Of a DNA stretch of 64,000 nucleotides, positions 18,042-26,322 are shown in pieces. A program made the position numbers and the translations under genes. Position 1 is the stretch's first letter. The number at the start of each line of letters is the position of its first letter. The DNA comes from JBFMCT01 sp046565765 (GTDB lineage: Bacteria > Actinomycetota > Acidimicrobiia > Acidimicrobiales > AC-14), in NCBI GenBank assembly GCA_046565765.1, contig JBKHXX010000032.1, positions 62,001 to 126,000 of the forward strand, given 5' to 3'. The notes beneath the pieces are model-generated. The model ran no database searches and had not been told where the DNA came from. It worked only from the letters and a program-made list of their open reading frames with translations.

Positions 18042-19106
18042 CTAACGGGTGGCGGAGGTGGCGGCGGCCTCGGCCGCCTCGGCGTCCTTGGGCGGGGCGC
18101 TGTAGCGCCGGAGGGCGGGGGTGGGGCCCTCGGCCCGGTGGGCGAAGCCGTCGAGCAGGTCGAGGAGGGCCTCGGCCGACGTGTGGCGGGGCGTCCAGCC
18201 CAGCTCGGTGCGGGCCCGGGTGGTGTCCATCACCGGCACGCTCAGCCCCATGTCGACCCAGCCGGAGGGGGTGGGCTGCAGGCGGAGCTTCCAGGTGAGG
18301 TCGGCGCCCACCCGCAGCACGGAGGGGGGCAGGGAGATCGGCCGGGCGCCCAGGATGCGGCCCAGTTCGTCGGGGTCGAGGACGGGGTCGGCGGCGATGT
18401 TGAAGGCGCCCCGGGCCTCGCCCACGACGGCCCGCCGGTAGGCGTCGGCCACGTCCTCGGTGTGGACGGCCTGGACGACCAGCCGCTCGACCTTGGGGAC
18501 GGCGGGCAGGAGCGACGGCCGCAGGGCCCGGACGGGGACCAGCCGGCCCAGGAACAGCCGCTGGATCGACGACGCCGCCTCCCGCTTGAAGATGAGCCCG
18601 GGGCGCAGCCGCACCACCCGCACGCCCGGGTAGGTGGTCTCGAACTCGTCGAGGTGGCGCTCCACGGCCGCCTTGTGGCGGGCGTAGAAGCTGGACGGGA
18701 TGCCGTCGGTGGGCCACGACTCGTCCACCGGGCGGTCCTTGGGGCCGGGCGAGTACGCCCCGATGGAGGAGGCGTAGACCAGGTTGGGCACCGAGGCCTC
18801 GGCCACCGCCCGGAACACCCGGGCGCTGCCGTCCACGTTGGTGGCGTGCAGGACGTCGGGGCGCCGCGACGGCTGGATGAGCCAGGCCAGGTGGACCACC
18901 GCGTCGGCACCGGCGAAGCGGGGCGCCAGCGCGTCGGTGACCACGTCCGCCGCGGCCAGCTCCACCTTGGACGCCCAGCGCTCGGGCACCGAGTCGGGCA
19001 TGCGCCGGGCCAGCCCCAGGACGGACGTCACCGCCGGCTCGGCGCAGAGGGCGTCGAGCACGCTGGTGCCCACGTTGCCGGTGGCGCCGGTGACCACGAC
19101 TCGCAC
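18042..19106 (-). CDS. NAD(P)-dependent epimerase/dehydratase (extended SDR)
   Basis: A 354-residue extended SDR. The Rossmann loop VVVTGATGNVGTSVL is at the N-terminus. VVHLAWLIQPSRR and VYASSIGAYSPG follow; the Tyr-x-x-x-Lys equivalent is SFYARHKAAVERHL. The central part binds a nucleotide sugar or similar substrate (VRVVRLRPGLIF). The substrate is unknown. The last ~25 residues are an Ala/Glu tail. GTG start; the gene is divergent from the zinc/manganese uptake operon with a 96-bp gap, and convergent with the SDR remnant. Confidence 0.8.
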   Translation of the reverse strand: MRVVVTGATGNVGTSVLDALCAEPAVTSVLGLARRMPDSVPERWASKVELAAADVVTDALAPRFAGADAVVHLAWLIQPSRRPDVLHATNVDGSARVFRAVAEASVPNLVYASSIGAYSPGPKDRPVDESWPTDGIPSSFYARHKAAVERHLDEFETTYPGVRVVRLRPGLIFKREAASSIQRLFLGRLVPVRALRPSLLPAVPKVERLVVQAVHTEDVADAYRRAVVGEARGAFNIAADPVLDPDELGRILGARPISLPPSVLRVGADLTWKLRLQPTPSGWVDMGLSVPVMDTTRARTELGWTPRHTSAEALLDLLDGFAHRAEGPTPALRRYSAPPKDAEAAEAAATSATR

Positions 19107-19154
19107 AGAAGTGGGCCTACCCGGTCGGGACCCGGGCGGAACCGGCGACCTTGT

Positions 19155-19195
19155 TGCGAGCTGGTCGCAGATTGCATCCTGGAAGCGGGTAGGCT
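19155..19195 (+). promoter_or_regulatory. Promoter and possible operator of the metal ABC operon
   Basis: TAGGCT (19190-19195) ends 7 bp before the GTG start, a leaderless layout. At the -35 position lies TGCGA-N5-TCGCA (19155-19159 and 19165-19169). This differs from the AT-rich Zur box of mycobacteria and streptomycetes. Autoregulation by the operon's own Fur-family protein is inference. Confidence 0.4.
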
Positions 19196-19202
19196 GGGCG
19201 CA

Positions 19203-20210
19203 GTGCGCCGCTTCGCCGCCCTCGTGTTCGCCGCCGTCGTGCTCGGCGGATGCGGCGACGGCCGAGGCGGCACCGGCCCACCCCGGGTGCTGGCCGGGGG
19301 AGAGCGCCTGGAGATCGCCACCACCGTCGCTCCCCTGACGAGCATCGTGGCCGCCGTGACCGGCGGGCTGGCCACGGTCAACGGCGTGGTGCCCGAGGGC
19401 ACCAACTCCCACACCTTCGAGCCCCCGCCGAGCGTGGCCCGCACCCTGGCCCGGGCCGACGTCGTCTTCCTCAACGGGCTCCAGCTGGAGGAGCCGACCA
19501 GGGAGCTGGCCGAGTCCAACGCCGCCGACGGGTCGGAGATCGTGGAGCTGGGCACCGAGATCCTGCCCGAGGGCCAGTACGTCTACGACTTCTCGTTCCC
19601 CCGCTCGGGCGGCAAGCCCAACCCCCACCTGTGGACCAACCCGCCCATGGCCCGCGACTACGGCCGGCTGGTGGCCGACACCGTCAAGCGGCGGGACCCG
19701 GCCAACGCCGAGGCCTACGAGACCAACTTCGCCGCCTTCGCGGCCAAGGTGGACGAGCTCGACCGGGCCATGCGCACGGCCACCGCCACCCTGGCCCCGG
19801 AGCGGCGCAAGCTGCTCACCTACCACGACGCCTACGCCTACTTCGCCCGCCACTACGGCTGGACGGTGATCGGCGCCATCCAGCCGTCGAGCTTCGAGGA
19901 GCCCACGCCGCGGGACGTGGCGTCGCTCATCGACCAGGTCCGGCGCGAGCAGGTGCCGGCCATCTTCGGCTCCGAGGTCTTCCCCAGCCCCGTCCTGGCC
20001 CAGATCGGCCGGGAGGCGGGGGTGCGCTACGTCGACGTGCTGCGCGACGACGACCTCCCCGGCCAGCCCGGCGAGCCCGAGCACTCCTGGCTCGGCCTCA
20101 TGCGGTTCAACTTCGTGACCATGGTGGAGAGCCTCGGGGGCGACGCTTCGGCCCTCGAGGCGGTGAGCCTGGACGGGACCGCCCCCGACACCGCCACCTA
20201 CCCCCAGTGA
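19203..20210 (+). CDS. Zinc/manganese ABC transporter substrate-binding lipoprotein
   Basis: A 335-residue cluster 9 (ZnuA/TroA) metal-binding protein. The signal peptide ends in the lipobox LGGC (Cys17). Metal ligands expected of the family are His70 (NSHTFEPPPS), His142 (NPHLWTNP), a third His in TYHDAYAYFARHYG and an acidic ligand near SEVFPSP. There is no His-rich loop of the kind many ZnuA proteins carry. GTG start; GTGA overlap with the ATPase gene. It captures Zn2+ or Mn2+ outside the membrane; the Fur-type regulator in the operon favours zinc. Confidence 0.88.
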   Translation: MRRFAALVFAAVVLGGCGDGRGGTGPPRVLAGGERLEIATTVAPLTSIVAAVTGGLATVNGVVPEGTNSHTFEPPPSVARTLARADVVFLNGLQLEEPTRELAESNAADGSEIVELGTEILPEGQYVYDFSFPRSGGKPNPHLWTNPPMARDYGRLVADTVKRRDPANAEAYETNFAAFAAKVDELDRAMRTATATLAPERRKLLTYHDAYAYFARHYGWTVIGAIQPSSFEEPTPRDVASLIDQVRREQVPAIFGSEVFPSPVLAQIGREAGVRYVDVLRDDDLPGQPGEPEHSWLGLMRFNFVTMVESLGGDASALEAVSLDGTAPDTATYPQ

Positions 20211-20965
20211 CCGCGCCCCTCGTGCACCTCGACGGCGTGACCTGCGCCTACGGCGGCGCCCCCGCCCTGGTCGACGCCTCGCTCGTACTCGGCGAGGCCG
20301 CCTTCACGGGGGTGGTGGGGCCGTCCGGGTCGGGCAAGACCACCCTGCTCCGATGCATCCTCGGCTCGGTGGAGCCGGTCGCGGGGACGGTGCGGCGGGC
20401 CCCCGGTCTGCGGGTGGCCTACGTCCCCCAGGTCGAGACGGTCAATTGGAACTTCCCGGTCACGGTGGCCGAGGTGGTGCTGATGGCGCGCCGGGGCCGC
20501 CGCCTCCCCTGGCCCAGCCCGGCCGAGCGGCGGGAGGTGGACGACGTGCTCGAACGGCTCGGGATCGGCGGCCTCGGCGGTCGCCACATCCGCCAGCTGT
20601 CGGGCGGACAGCAGCAGCGGGTGTTCCTGGCCCGGGCCCTCGTCGCGCGGCCGCAGCTGGTGCTGCTGGACGAGCCCACCGCCGGGGTGGACGTGCGGAC
20701 GCGCCACGAGGTCCTCCACCTGCTCGCCGAGCTCAACCGCGAGGGGTTGGCGGTGGTGCTCACCACCCACGACCTCAACGGGATCGCCGCCCACCTCCCC
20801 CACCTGGTGTGCGTCAACCGCCACGTCATCGGGGAGGGCAGGCCCGACGAGGTGCTCACCCCCGACGTGCTCGAGCGCACGTACGGCGCCCCCATGGAGG
20901 TGCTGCACCACGGCGGCATGCCGGTGGTGGTGGACCGAGCCGAGAGCGTCGTCCGGGTCCGGTGA
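20207..20965 (+). CDS. Zinc/manganese ABC transporter ATP-binding protein
   Basis: A 252-residue ATPase with Walker A GPSGSGKT (about 38-45), Q-loop near VAYVPQVETVNWNFP, signature LSGGQQQRVFLARAL, Walker B LVLLDEP and switch His in LTTHDLN. The NWNFPVTVAEVV stretch after the Q-loop is typical of Mn/Zn (MntB/ZnuC) ATPases. GTG start overlapping the previous stop (GTGA), and its own stop overlaps the permease start in the same way. It powers uptake with the adjacent permease. Confidence 0.92.
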   Translation: MTAPLVHLDGVTCAYGGAPALVDASLVLGEAAFTGVVGPSGSGKTTLLRCILGSVEPVAGTVRRAPGLRVAYVPQVETVNWNFPVTVAEVVLMARRGRRLPWPSPAERREVDDVLERLGIGGLGGRHIRQLSGGQQQRVFLARALVARPQLVLLDEPTAGVDVRTRHEVLHLLAELNREGLAVVLTTHDLNGIAAHLPHLVCVNRHVIGEGRPDEVLTPDVLERTYGAPMEVLHHGGMPVVVDRAESVVRVR

Positions 20966-21798
20966 GCACCGTGCTGGAGCCGTTCGAGTACGCCTTCTTC
21001 CGAAACGGGCTGATCGTCGCCACTCTGGCGGGCGCGCTGTGCGGGCTCATCGGGGTGTACGTCACCCTGCGGGGGATGAGCTACATCGGCCACGGCCTGT
21101 CCCACGCCATCTTCGGGGGGGCGGCCGCCAGTGCGGTGGTCTCGTTCAACTTCTACCTCGGGGCCGGATTGTGGGGACTGGCCTCGTCGCTCATGATCGG
21201 GCGCATCACCCGCCGCCGCCTCATCGGGGCGGACGCCGCCATCGGCGTGGTCACGACGGCCTCGTTCGCGCTGGGGCTGGCTCTGCTCAACCGGTTCGGA
21301 CAGGTACGGCGCAGCCTCGACGCGGCCCTGTTCGGGAGCATCCTGGGCGTCTCCTCCACCGACGTGTGGGTGGTGGTGGGCGTGACCGTCCTGGCCGCCG
21401 GCGTGGTCTTCTTCGGGTACCGGTCGCTGCTGTTCACCACCTTCGACCCCGAGGTGGCCGACGCGTCGGGGGTCCGCACCGGCCGGGTGGACGCGATCCT
21501 GCTGGCCGTGCTGGCGGTGTCGGTGCTGGCCACCATGAAGGTGCTCGGGGTCGTGCTCATCGCCGCCACGCTCGTCATCCCGGCCACGGTGGCCCGCATG
21601 CTGACCAACTCGTTCGGGCGCCTGCTGTGGCTCTCGGTGGCCCTGGGGGCGGCGTGCGGCTTCGTGGGCATGGTGGCCAGCTACCACCTCGACATCTCGT
21701 CGGGCGCAGCCATCGTGCTGGTCGGGGCGGCACTGTTCGGGGCCGTCTTCGCGGTGACCGGGCCCCGGGGCCTGCGCCGGATCGGGGCCGGGTCGTGA
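20962..21798 (+). CDS. Zinc/manganese ABC transporter permease
   Basis: A 278-residue ABC-3 family permease (ZnuB/MntC type) with about eight helices. The N-terminal half has YVTLRGMSYIGHGLSHAIFG, the family's conserved helix 1-2 region. The C-terminal half has TMKVLGVVLIAATLVIPATV, the hallmark near the ATPase-contact loop. GTG start in a GTGA overlap. It is followed by the Fur-family gene with another GTGA overlap, so all four genes form one transcript. Confidence 0.92.
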   Translation: MSTVLEPFEYAFFRNGLIVATLAGALCGLIGVYVTLRGMSYIGHGLSHAIFGGAAASAVVSFNFYLGAGLWGLASSLMIGRITRRRLIGADAAIGVVTTASFALGLALLNRFGQVRRSLDAALFGSILGVSSTDVWVVVGVTVLAAGVVFFGYRSLLFTTFDPEVADASGVRTGRVDAILLAVLAVSVLATMKVLGVVLIAATLVIPATVARMLTNSFGRLLWLSVALGAACGFVGMVASYHLDISSGAAIVLVGAALFGAVFAVTGPRGLRRIGAGS

Positions 21799-22289
21799 CG
21801 CCCCCGACGGTGGAGGAGCGGGTGCGGCGGCTGGTGGAGCTGCTCCGGGCGCGCGGCCAGCGGTTGACGCTGGCCCGCCGGGCCCTGCTGGAGGAGCTGG
21901 CCGCGGCCGGCACCCACCTGACCGCCGAGGAGCTGACCGGGCGAGTGTGCCGGCGGGTGGGCCAGGTGCACCAGGCCACGATCTACCGCAGCCTGGACAC
22001 GCTGGAGCGGGCGGGGCTGGTGGAGCACGTCCACCTGGGGCACGGCCGGGCCGTGTACCACCTGGCCGACGACCTCCACCAGCACCTGGTGTGCGAGGCG
22101 TGCGGCGCGGTGGCCGAGGCGCCGGCCGGGCTGTTCACCGACGTCCAGCTGCGGTTGCTCGAGTCCTACGGGTTCGCCATGCGGCCCTACCACTTCGCGG
22201 TGCTCGGCCGCTGCCGGGACTGCGGGCAGGCGGAGGCTCAGGCCGGGGCCAGTGCCTCCACCACGGTCGTGGGGGCCACCCCCGCCTGA
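21795..22289 (+). CDS. Fur-family metalloregulator (Zur-like)
   Basis: A 164-residue Fur-family repressor with an N-terminal winged helix (residues about 5-85; recognition helix HQATIYRSLDTLERAG) and a C-terminal dimer domain. A structural zinc site is formed by Cys100/Cys103 (CEAC) and Cys140/Cys143 (CRDC). HVHLGHGRAVYHLADDLHQH supplies the regulatory metal ligands. Being last in a zinc/manganese uptake operon, it is probably Zur. The Ala-rich tail after residue 145 overlaps the convergent kelch gene by 52 bp. Confidence 0.85.
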   Translation: MTPPTVEERVRRLVELLRARGQRLTLARRALLEELAAAGTHLTAEELTGRVCRRVGQVHQATIYRSLDTLERAGLVEHVHLGHGRAVYHLADDLHQHLVCEACGAVAEAPAGLFTDVQLRLLESYGFAMRPYHFAVLGRCRDCGQAEAQAGASASTTVVGATPA

Positions 22290-23239
22290 CGTCCGCCGAC
22301 GAGGGCGTACACCACGTCGCCCACGGTGGCCTGGGCGTGGCCGTGGCGGGGGGTGGCCATCGACGGCAGGCTCGTCCACGAGCGGGCGGCCAGGTCGTAG
22401 GCCTCGACCTGGGGGAAGACCTCCGACGCGCTCTCGCCGCCGGTGGCGACCAGCCGCCCGCCCAGGACCGACACGGCCAGACCGCCCCGGGCGGTGGGCA
22501 TGGCAGGGAGCGACTCCCAGGCGTCGCGGGCCGGGTCGTACCGCTCGAGGGCGGGAAACATGCGGTTGGGGTCCAGGGCCCGGCCCCCCACCGCGTAGAC
22601 GGCCTGGCCGTCGGCGGTGGCGGCCAGGTGGTCGCGGGGGGTGGGGATGGCGGCCCGGTCGGACCAGGCGGTGCCGTCGAAGACCTCGGTGGGCCCGATC
22701 AGGCCGTCGTCGTCGCGACCGCCGACCACCACCAGCCGGTCCCCCACCACCGCGGCGGCGGCCGCGCCGCGGGGGCGGCGGAGGCGCGGCAGGTCGACCC
22801 ACGATCCGTTGCGCAGGGCCAGCACCCGGTCGCTGGGGCCGTCGTAGAGGTCGGACGCCCCCCGGCCGAACCCGCCCACCACCACGACCTCGTTGCGGTA
22901 GGCCACCACCGCCAGGTGGTGCAGGGCGACGGGAAGGTCGGGCCCGGCCGTCCACCGGTCGGCGGCCGGGTCGTACGCCTCCACCCTCGCCGACGCGTCG
23001 TTGGCGGTGAGGCCGCCCGCGACCCAGATGCGCCCGTCCACCACCGCCCCCGCCACCTCCTGGCGGCTGGTGGGGGCGGCGGCGCGGGACTGCCAGTCGG
23101 GGGTGCCCGGGGCGGCCGCCGGCGCCGGTTCGGTGGGGCCGGGCCCGCCGCCGGCGGCGCCGTCGCCGCCGCCTTCGCCGCCGTCGCTGCAGCCGGCGAG
23201 GAGGGCGACGACCACCACGGCCACGGCGAGCCTGCGCAT
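22238..23239 (-). CDS. Kelch-repeat beta-propeller lipoprotein
   Basis: A 333-residue exported lipoprotein: signal MRRLAVAVVVVALLAGC with the lipobox Cys at residue 17, then a Gly/Glu/Pro-rich linker to about residue 50. Six to seven kelch blades follow, each with a double Gly and spaced Tyr/Trp, for example IWVAGGL, VEAYDPAADRWTAGP and VVVGGFG. Kelch propellers usually bind proteins or carbohydrates. It is divergent from a kelch-type copper-radical oxidase 88 bp away, so the two may work together outside the membrane (inference). The ATG starts the signal peptide; upstream frame continuation is spurious. Confidence 0.82.
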   Translation of the reverse strand: MRRLAVAVVVVALLAGCSDGGEGGGDGAAGGGPGPTEPAPAAAPGTPDWQSRAAAPTSRQEVAGAVVDGRIWVAGGLTANDASARVEAYDPAADRWTAGPDLPVALHHLAVVAYRNEVVVVGGFGRGASDLYDGPSDRVLALRNGSWVDLPRLRRPRGAAAAAVVGDRLVVVGGRDDDGLIGPTEVFDGTAWSDRAAIPTPRDHLAATADGQAVYAVGGRALDPNRMFPALERYDPARDAWESLPAMPTARGGLAVSVLGGRLVATGGESASEVFPQVEAYDLAARSWTSLPSMATPRHGHAQATVGDVVYALVGGRQAGVAPTTVVEALAPA

Positions 23240-23327
23240 CGGGGTGAAGCGTAGGGCCCCGGAAACTCGCTTCCCATGCAGGCCGCCCGGCGCGACAATC
23301 GGGTCCCAAGAGGGGAGGCGACGGCGC

Positions 23328-25688
23328 ATGGGCTTCCTGTTTCTCGGTGGGCACGGCGGAAACGGCAACTTCGAGATGGTGCTCCCGCGCGGTGCGGGCG
23401 GCGGCGCCTGGCACTGGTGGCGCGACAACGACGACCCCGGCCACCCGTGGCACGGGCCCACCACCGCCTTCGGCTCGGAGGGGGTGGTCGATGCGGTCAC
23501 CCTGATCCAGGGCAACCTGGGACCGGCCGGGAACCTGGAGGTCGTGGCTCGGGCCGGCGACGGGCTCGTCTACTCCTCACGCGACGACGGGGGCACGTGG
23601 CGGTGGAAGACGCCGGCCGCCATCCCGGGGTCGGGGGGGGCGGCGGGGGCCCCTTCGCTCGTGCAGGGGTCCTCGGGTGCGACGGGCAACTTCGAGGTGG
23701 TCTCGCCGTTGGCCGGCGGCGGGCTGGCCCACTGGTGGCGGGACAACGACGGGACGGGCACCCCGTGGACCGGTCCCACCCCGTTCGCGGGCGGCACGCC
23801 GTTTGCGGCCGCCGACATGGTCGAAGGGTGGGTGAGCGGGCACCTCGAGGTGGTGGCCCGATCGGCCGGGCTGCTCGTCCACTGGTGGCGCGACGGCGGG
23901 TTCGCCTGGCACTCGGCCGGCGTCGCCGGCAGCGGTGTCACCGGCATCCACGCCATCTGCCAGGCCGCCGCCTCGGGCAACTACGAGTTGGTGGCGCCCC
24001 TCGCCGCCGGCGGCATGGGCCACTGGTCGGCCAACCCGTCCGCCCCGTCGCTCGACTGGCACCAGACGGCCGCCTTCGGCAGCGGCCCGGTGGCGGCGGT
24101 GGGGCTAGTCGAATCGCCGGGCGGCAACCTCGAGGTCGTGGCCATGGTGGGCGACCACCTCCAGCACTGGTGGCGGGAGGGTGGACCGCACTACGCCTGG
24201 CACGGGCCGACCGTCTTCTGGACCGCGCCGGCGGTGGTGCCGGCGGCGACGGGCACGTGCGCCGTCCCCTACGAGACGGGAGCGGTGGGGATCCATGCCG
24301 CCCTGCTGAAGACGGGCAAGGTGGCGCTGTGGAGCTTCACCGACTGGGACGACGGCAAGGGCGACTCCCGCATCCTCGACCCCGTCACCGGGGCCCAGGT
24401 GACCCCGCCCGTCTCCCACCACCTCTTCTGCAGCGGCCACGCCCTCGACGCCGACGGCCGCCTGGTGGTGGCGGGCGGCCACCACGGGGACGTGGCCTCC
24501 TGGCACACGCTGGAGCCGGACGTGGGCGAGTGGGTGCACGCCGAGGACATGAGCCAGGGCCGGTGGTACCCGACCTGCACCACGCTCCCCGACGGCCAGG
24601 TCCTCACCATGTCGGGCACGGTGGGGGGCGGCCCCATCCACCCCGGCAACCCCGTCAACAACACCGTGCAGAAGTTCCACCCGGCCTCCCTCGGTGGGCC
24701 TGAGCTGCCGATGCCGAGCCCGTGGTCGCACCAATTCCCTCCCCACCTGCCGACCATCGACCTCTACCCGTTCGTGTTCGTGCTCCCGTCGGGCAAGCTG
24801 TTCGTCCACTCCCGCAACGTCACCCGGTTCTACGATCCGGACACCGACACGTGGGACGCCCACCAGGCCCTCACCAACTTCCCGGTGTCCCGCACGTACC
24901 CGGTGGAGGGAACGGCCGTGCTGCTCCCCCTCCAGCCGCCCGACTACGTGGCCCGGATCCTGATCGCGGGCGGCGGCGGGGCGGACCCCGAGACGGTCAC
25001 CTCGTTCACCCCCGCCACCGCCACCGCCGAGATCATGGGCATCGACGTCGAGCACCCCGGGTGGGTGCCGGCCCCCTCCATGGCCTATCCCCGGGTGATG
25101 CCCGACGCGGTGCTGCTGCCCGACGGCACGGTGCTGGTGATCGGCGGCAGCCTCAGCGGCAAGGCCGACAACGGCCTCGAGCCCGTCTACCCGATCGAGC
25201 GGTTCGACCCGGCGACGGGGACGTGGACCACCCTGTGCCACATCGCCGTGCCCCGCCTGTACCACTCGACCGCCCTGCTGCTGCCGGATGCGTCGGTGCT
25301 GATCATGGGCAAGGACGCGATCAACAACCCCGACCCGTTCCACTACCCCGAGCACCGGGCCGAGGTGTTCAGCCCGCCCTACCTCCACACCGGGCCGCGC
25401 CCGGTCGTGACCACCGTGCCCGACGACGTCCACTACGCGCAGTCGTTCTCGGTGGGGGCCACCGACCCGGCCGCCGTCGACGGCGCGTCGTTGCTGCGGC
25501 CGGGGTCGGTCACCCACTCCTTCAACATGGAGCAGCGGCTGGTGGGGTTGCCGGTGACGAGCCGTACGGCGGTGAACGTCACCCTCGACGCCCCGCCGGG
25601 GCCTACCGTGGCCCCCCCGGGCTGGTACCTCTTGTTCCTGTTGAGCAACGGTGTGCCGTCGGTGGGACGGTTCGTGCGGCTGTCGTAG
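23328..25688 (+). CDS. Galactose oxidase/GlxA-like copper-radical oxidase with N-terminal lectin-like propeller
   Basis: A 786-residue AA5-type oxidase that would oxidise an alcohol or aldehyde and release H2O2. Residues about 1-300 hold six ~48-residue repeats with GNxEVV and HWWRD, like PLL-type lectin propellers. A kelch catalytic domain follows, then DUF1929. By motif alignment to galactose oxidase all active-site residues are kept: Cys368 (HLFCSGH) and Tyr414 (GRWYPTC) for the Cys-Tyr cofactor, Tyr645-His646 (RLYHSTA) and His730 (SVTHSFN) for copper. No signal peptide is visible, which is odd for this family. ATG start with AGGGGAGGCG upstream. Confidence 0.85.
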   Translation: MGFLFLGGHGGNGNFEMVLPRGAGGGAWHWWRDNDDPGHPWHGPTTAFGSEGVVDAVTLIQGNLGPAGNLEVVARAGDGLVYSSRDDGGTWRWKTPAAIPGSGGAAGAPSLVQGSSGATGNFEVVSPLAGGGLAHWWRDNDGTGTPWTGPTPFAGGTPFAAADMVEGWVSGHLEVVARSAGLLVHWWRDGGFAWHSAGVAGSGVTGIHAICQAAASGNYELVAPLAAGGMGHWSANPSAPSLDWHQTAAFGSGPVAAVGLVESPGGNLEVVAMVGDHLQHWWREGGPHYAWHGPTVFWTAPAVVPAATGTCAVPYETGAVGIHAALLKTGKVALWSFTDWDDGKGDSRILDPVTGAQVTPPVSHHLFCSGHALDADGRLVVAGGHHGDVASWHTLEPDVGEWVHAEDMSQGRWYPTCTTLPDGQVLTMSGTVGGGPIHPGNPVNNTVQKFHPASLGGPELPMPSPWSHQFPPHLPTIDLYPFVFVLPSGKLFVHSRNVTRFYDPDTDTWDAHQALTNFPVSRTYPVEGTAVLLPLQPPDYVARILIAGGGGADPETVTSFTPATATAEIMGIDVEHPGWVPAPSMAYPRVMPDAVLLPDGTVLVIGGSLSGKADNGLEPVYPIERFDPATGTWTTLCHIAVPRLYHSTALLLPDASVLIMGKDAINNPDPFHYPEHRAEVFSPPYLHTGPRPVVTTVPDDVHYAQSFSVGATDPAAVDGASLLRPGSVTHSFNMEQRLVGLPVTSRTAVNVTLDAPPGPTVAPPGWYLLFLLSNGVPSVGRFVRLS

Positions 25689-25719
25689 CCCTCCGCCGGC
25701 ACCTGCTAGCAACTGCGCG

Positions 25720-26322
25720 GTGACCCTTCCGGCTCTGCGCCCGCGCGCCGTGTGCGTGTACTGCGGCTCCTCGACGGGCGCCAACCCCCGCCACGCCGAG
25801 GCCGCCCGCCACCTGGGGCGCCTGCTGGCGGCTGAGGAGATCGGGGTGGTCTACGGGGGCGGGGCGGTGGGGCTCATGGGCATCCTGGCCGACGCCGCCC
25901 TCGACGCCGGCGGGCGGGTCACGGGCGTGCTGCCCCGGGGGCTGTTCGCCCGGGAGGTGAACCACCCCGGCCTGACCGAGCTGCACGAGGTCGGCTCCAT
26001 GCACGAGCGCAAGCAGCTCATGTTCGACCTGTCGGGGGCGTTCGTCGCCCTGCCCGGCGGCCTGGGCACGCTCGAGGAGCTGGCCGAGGTGGCCACGTGG
26101 GCCCAGCTCGGCATCCACCGCCGCCCCATCGTGGTGGTCGACGTCGACGGGTTCTGGGCGCCGCTGCGGGAGCTGCTCGAGGGGGCGGCGGCGGTGGGGT
26201 TCCTGCCGCAACGGAGCCTGGGCCTGGTCGCATGGGTCGACGGGGTGGACGGCCTGCTCGATGCCCTCGCCGCCTACGACCCGCCGCCGCCCGAGAGCCG
26301 GCTCTCCCCCGAAGAGCTGTGA
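25720..26322 (+). CDS. LOG-family nucleotide phosphoribohydrolase
   Basis: A 200-residue cytosolic enzyme of the LOG (lonely guy) family, which splits cytokinin-type or other purine nucleoside 5'-monophosphates into base and ribose 5-phosphate. The catalytic motif ALPGGLGTLEEL begins near residue 110. The N-terminal VCVYCGSSTGANP and VYGGGAVGLMGILADAAL are the phosphate-binding and helix motifs. GTG start; its stop overlaps the RuBisCO-like gene (GTGA). Linkage with MtnA suggests adenine or methylthioadenosine salvage rather than hormone production (inference). Confidence 0.87.
   Translation: MTLPALRPRAVCVYCGSSTGANPRHAEAARHLGRLLAAEEIGVVYGGGAVGLMGILADAALDAGGRVTGVLPRGLFAREVNHPGLTELHEVGSMHERKQLMFDLSGAFVALPGGLGTLEELAEVATWAQLGIHRRPIVVVDVDGFWAPLRELLEGAAAVGFLPQRSLGLVAWVDGVDGLLDALAAYDPPPPESRLSPEEL

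Noticed and set aside
19107..19202. Classical actinobacterial Zur box
   Set aside because: No TGAAAATCATTTTCA-like AT-rich palindrome; only a short GC-containing repeat is present.
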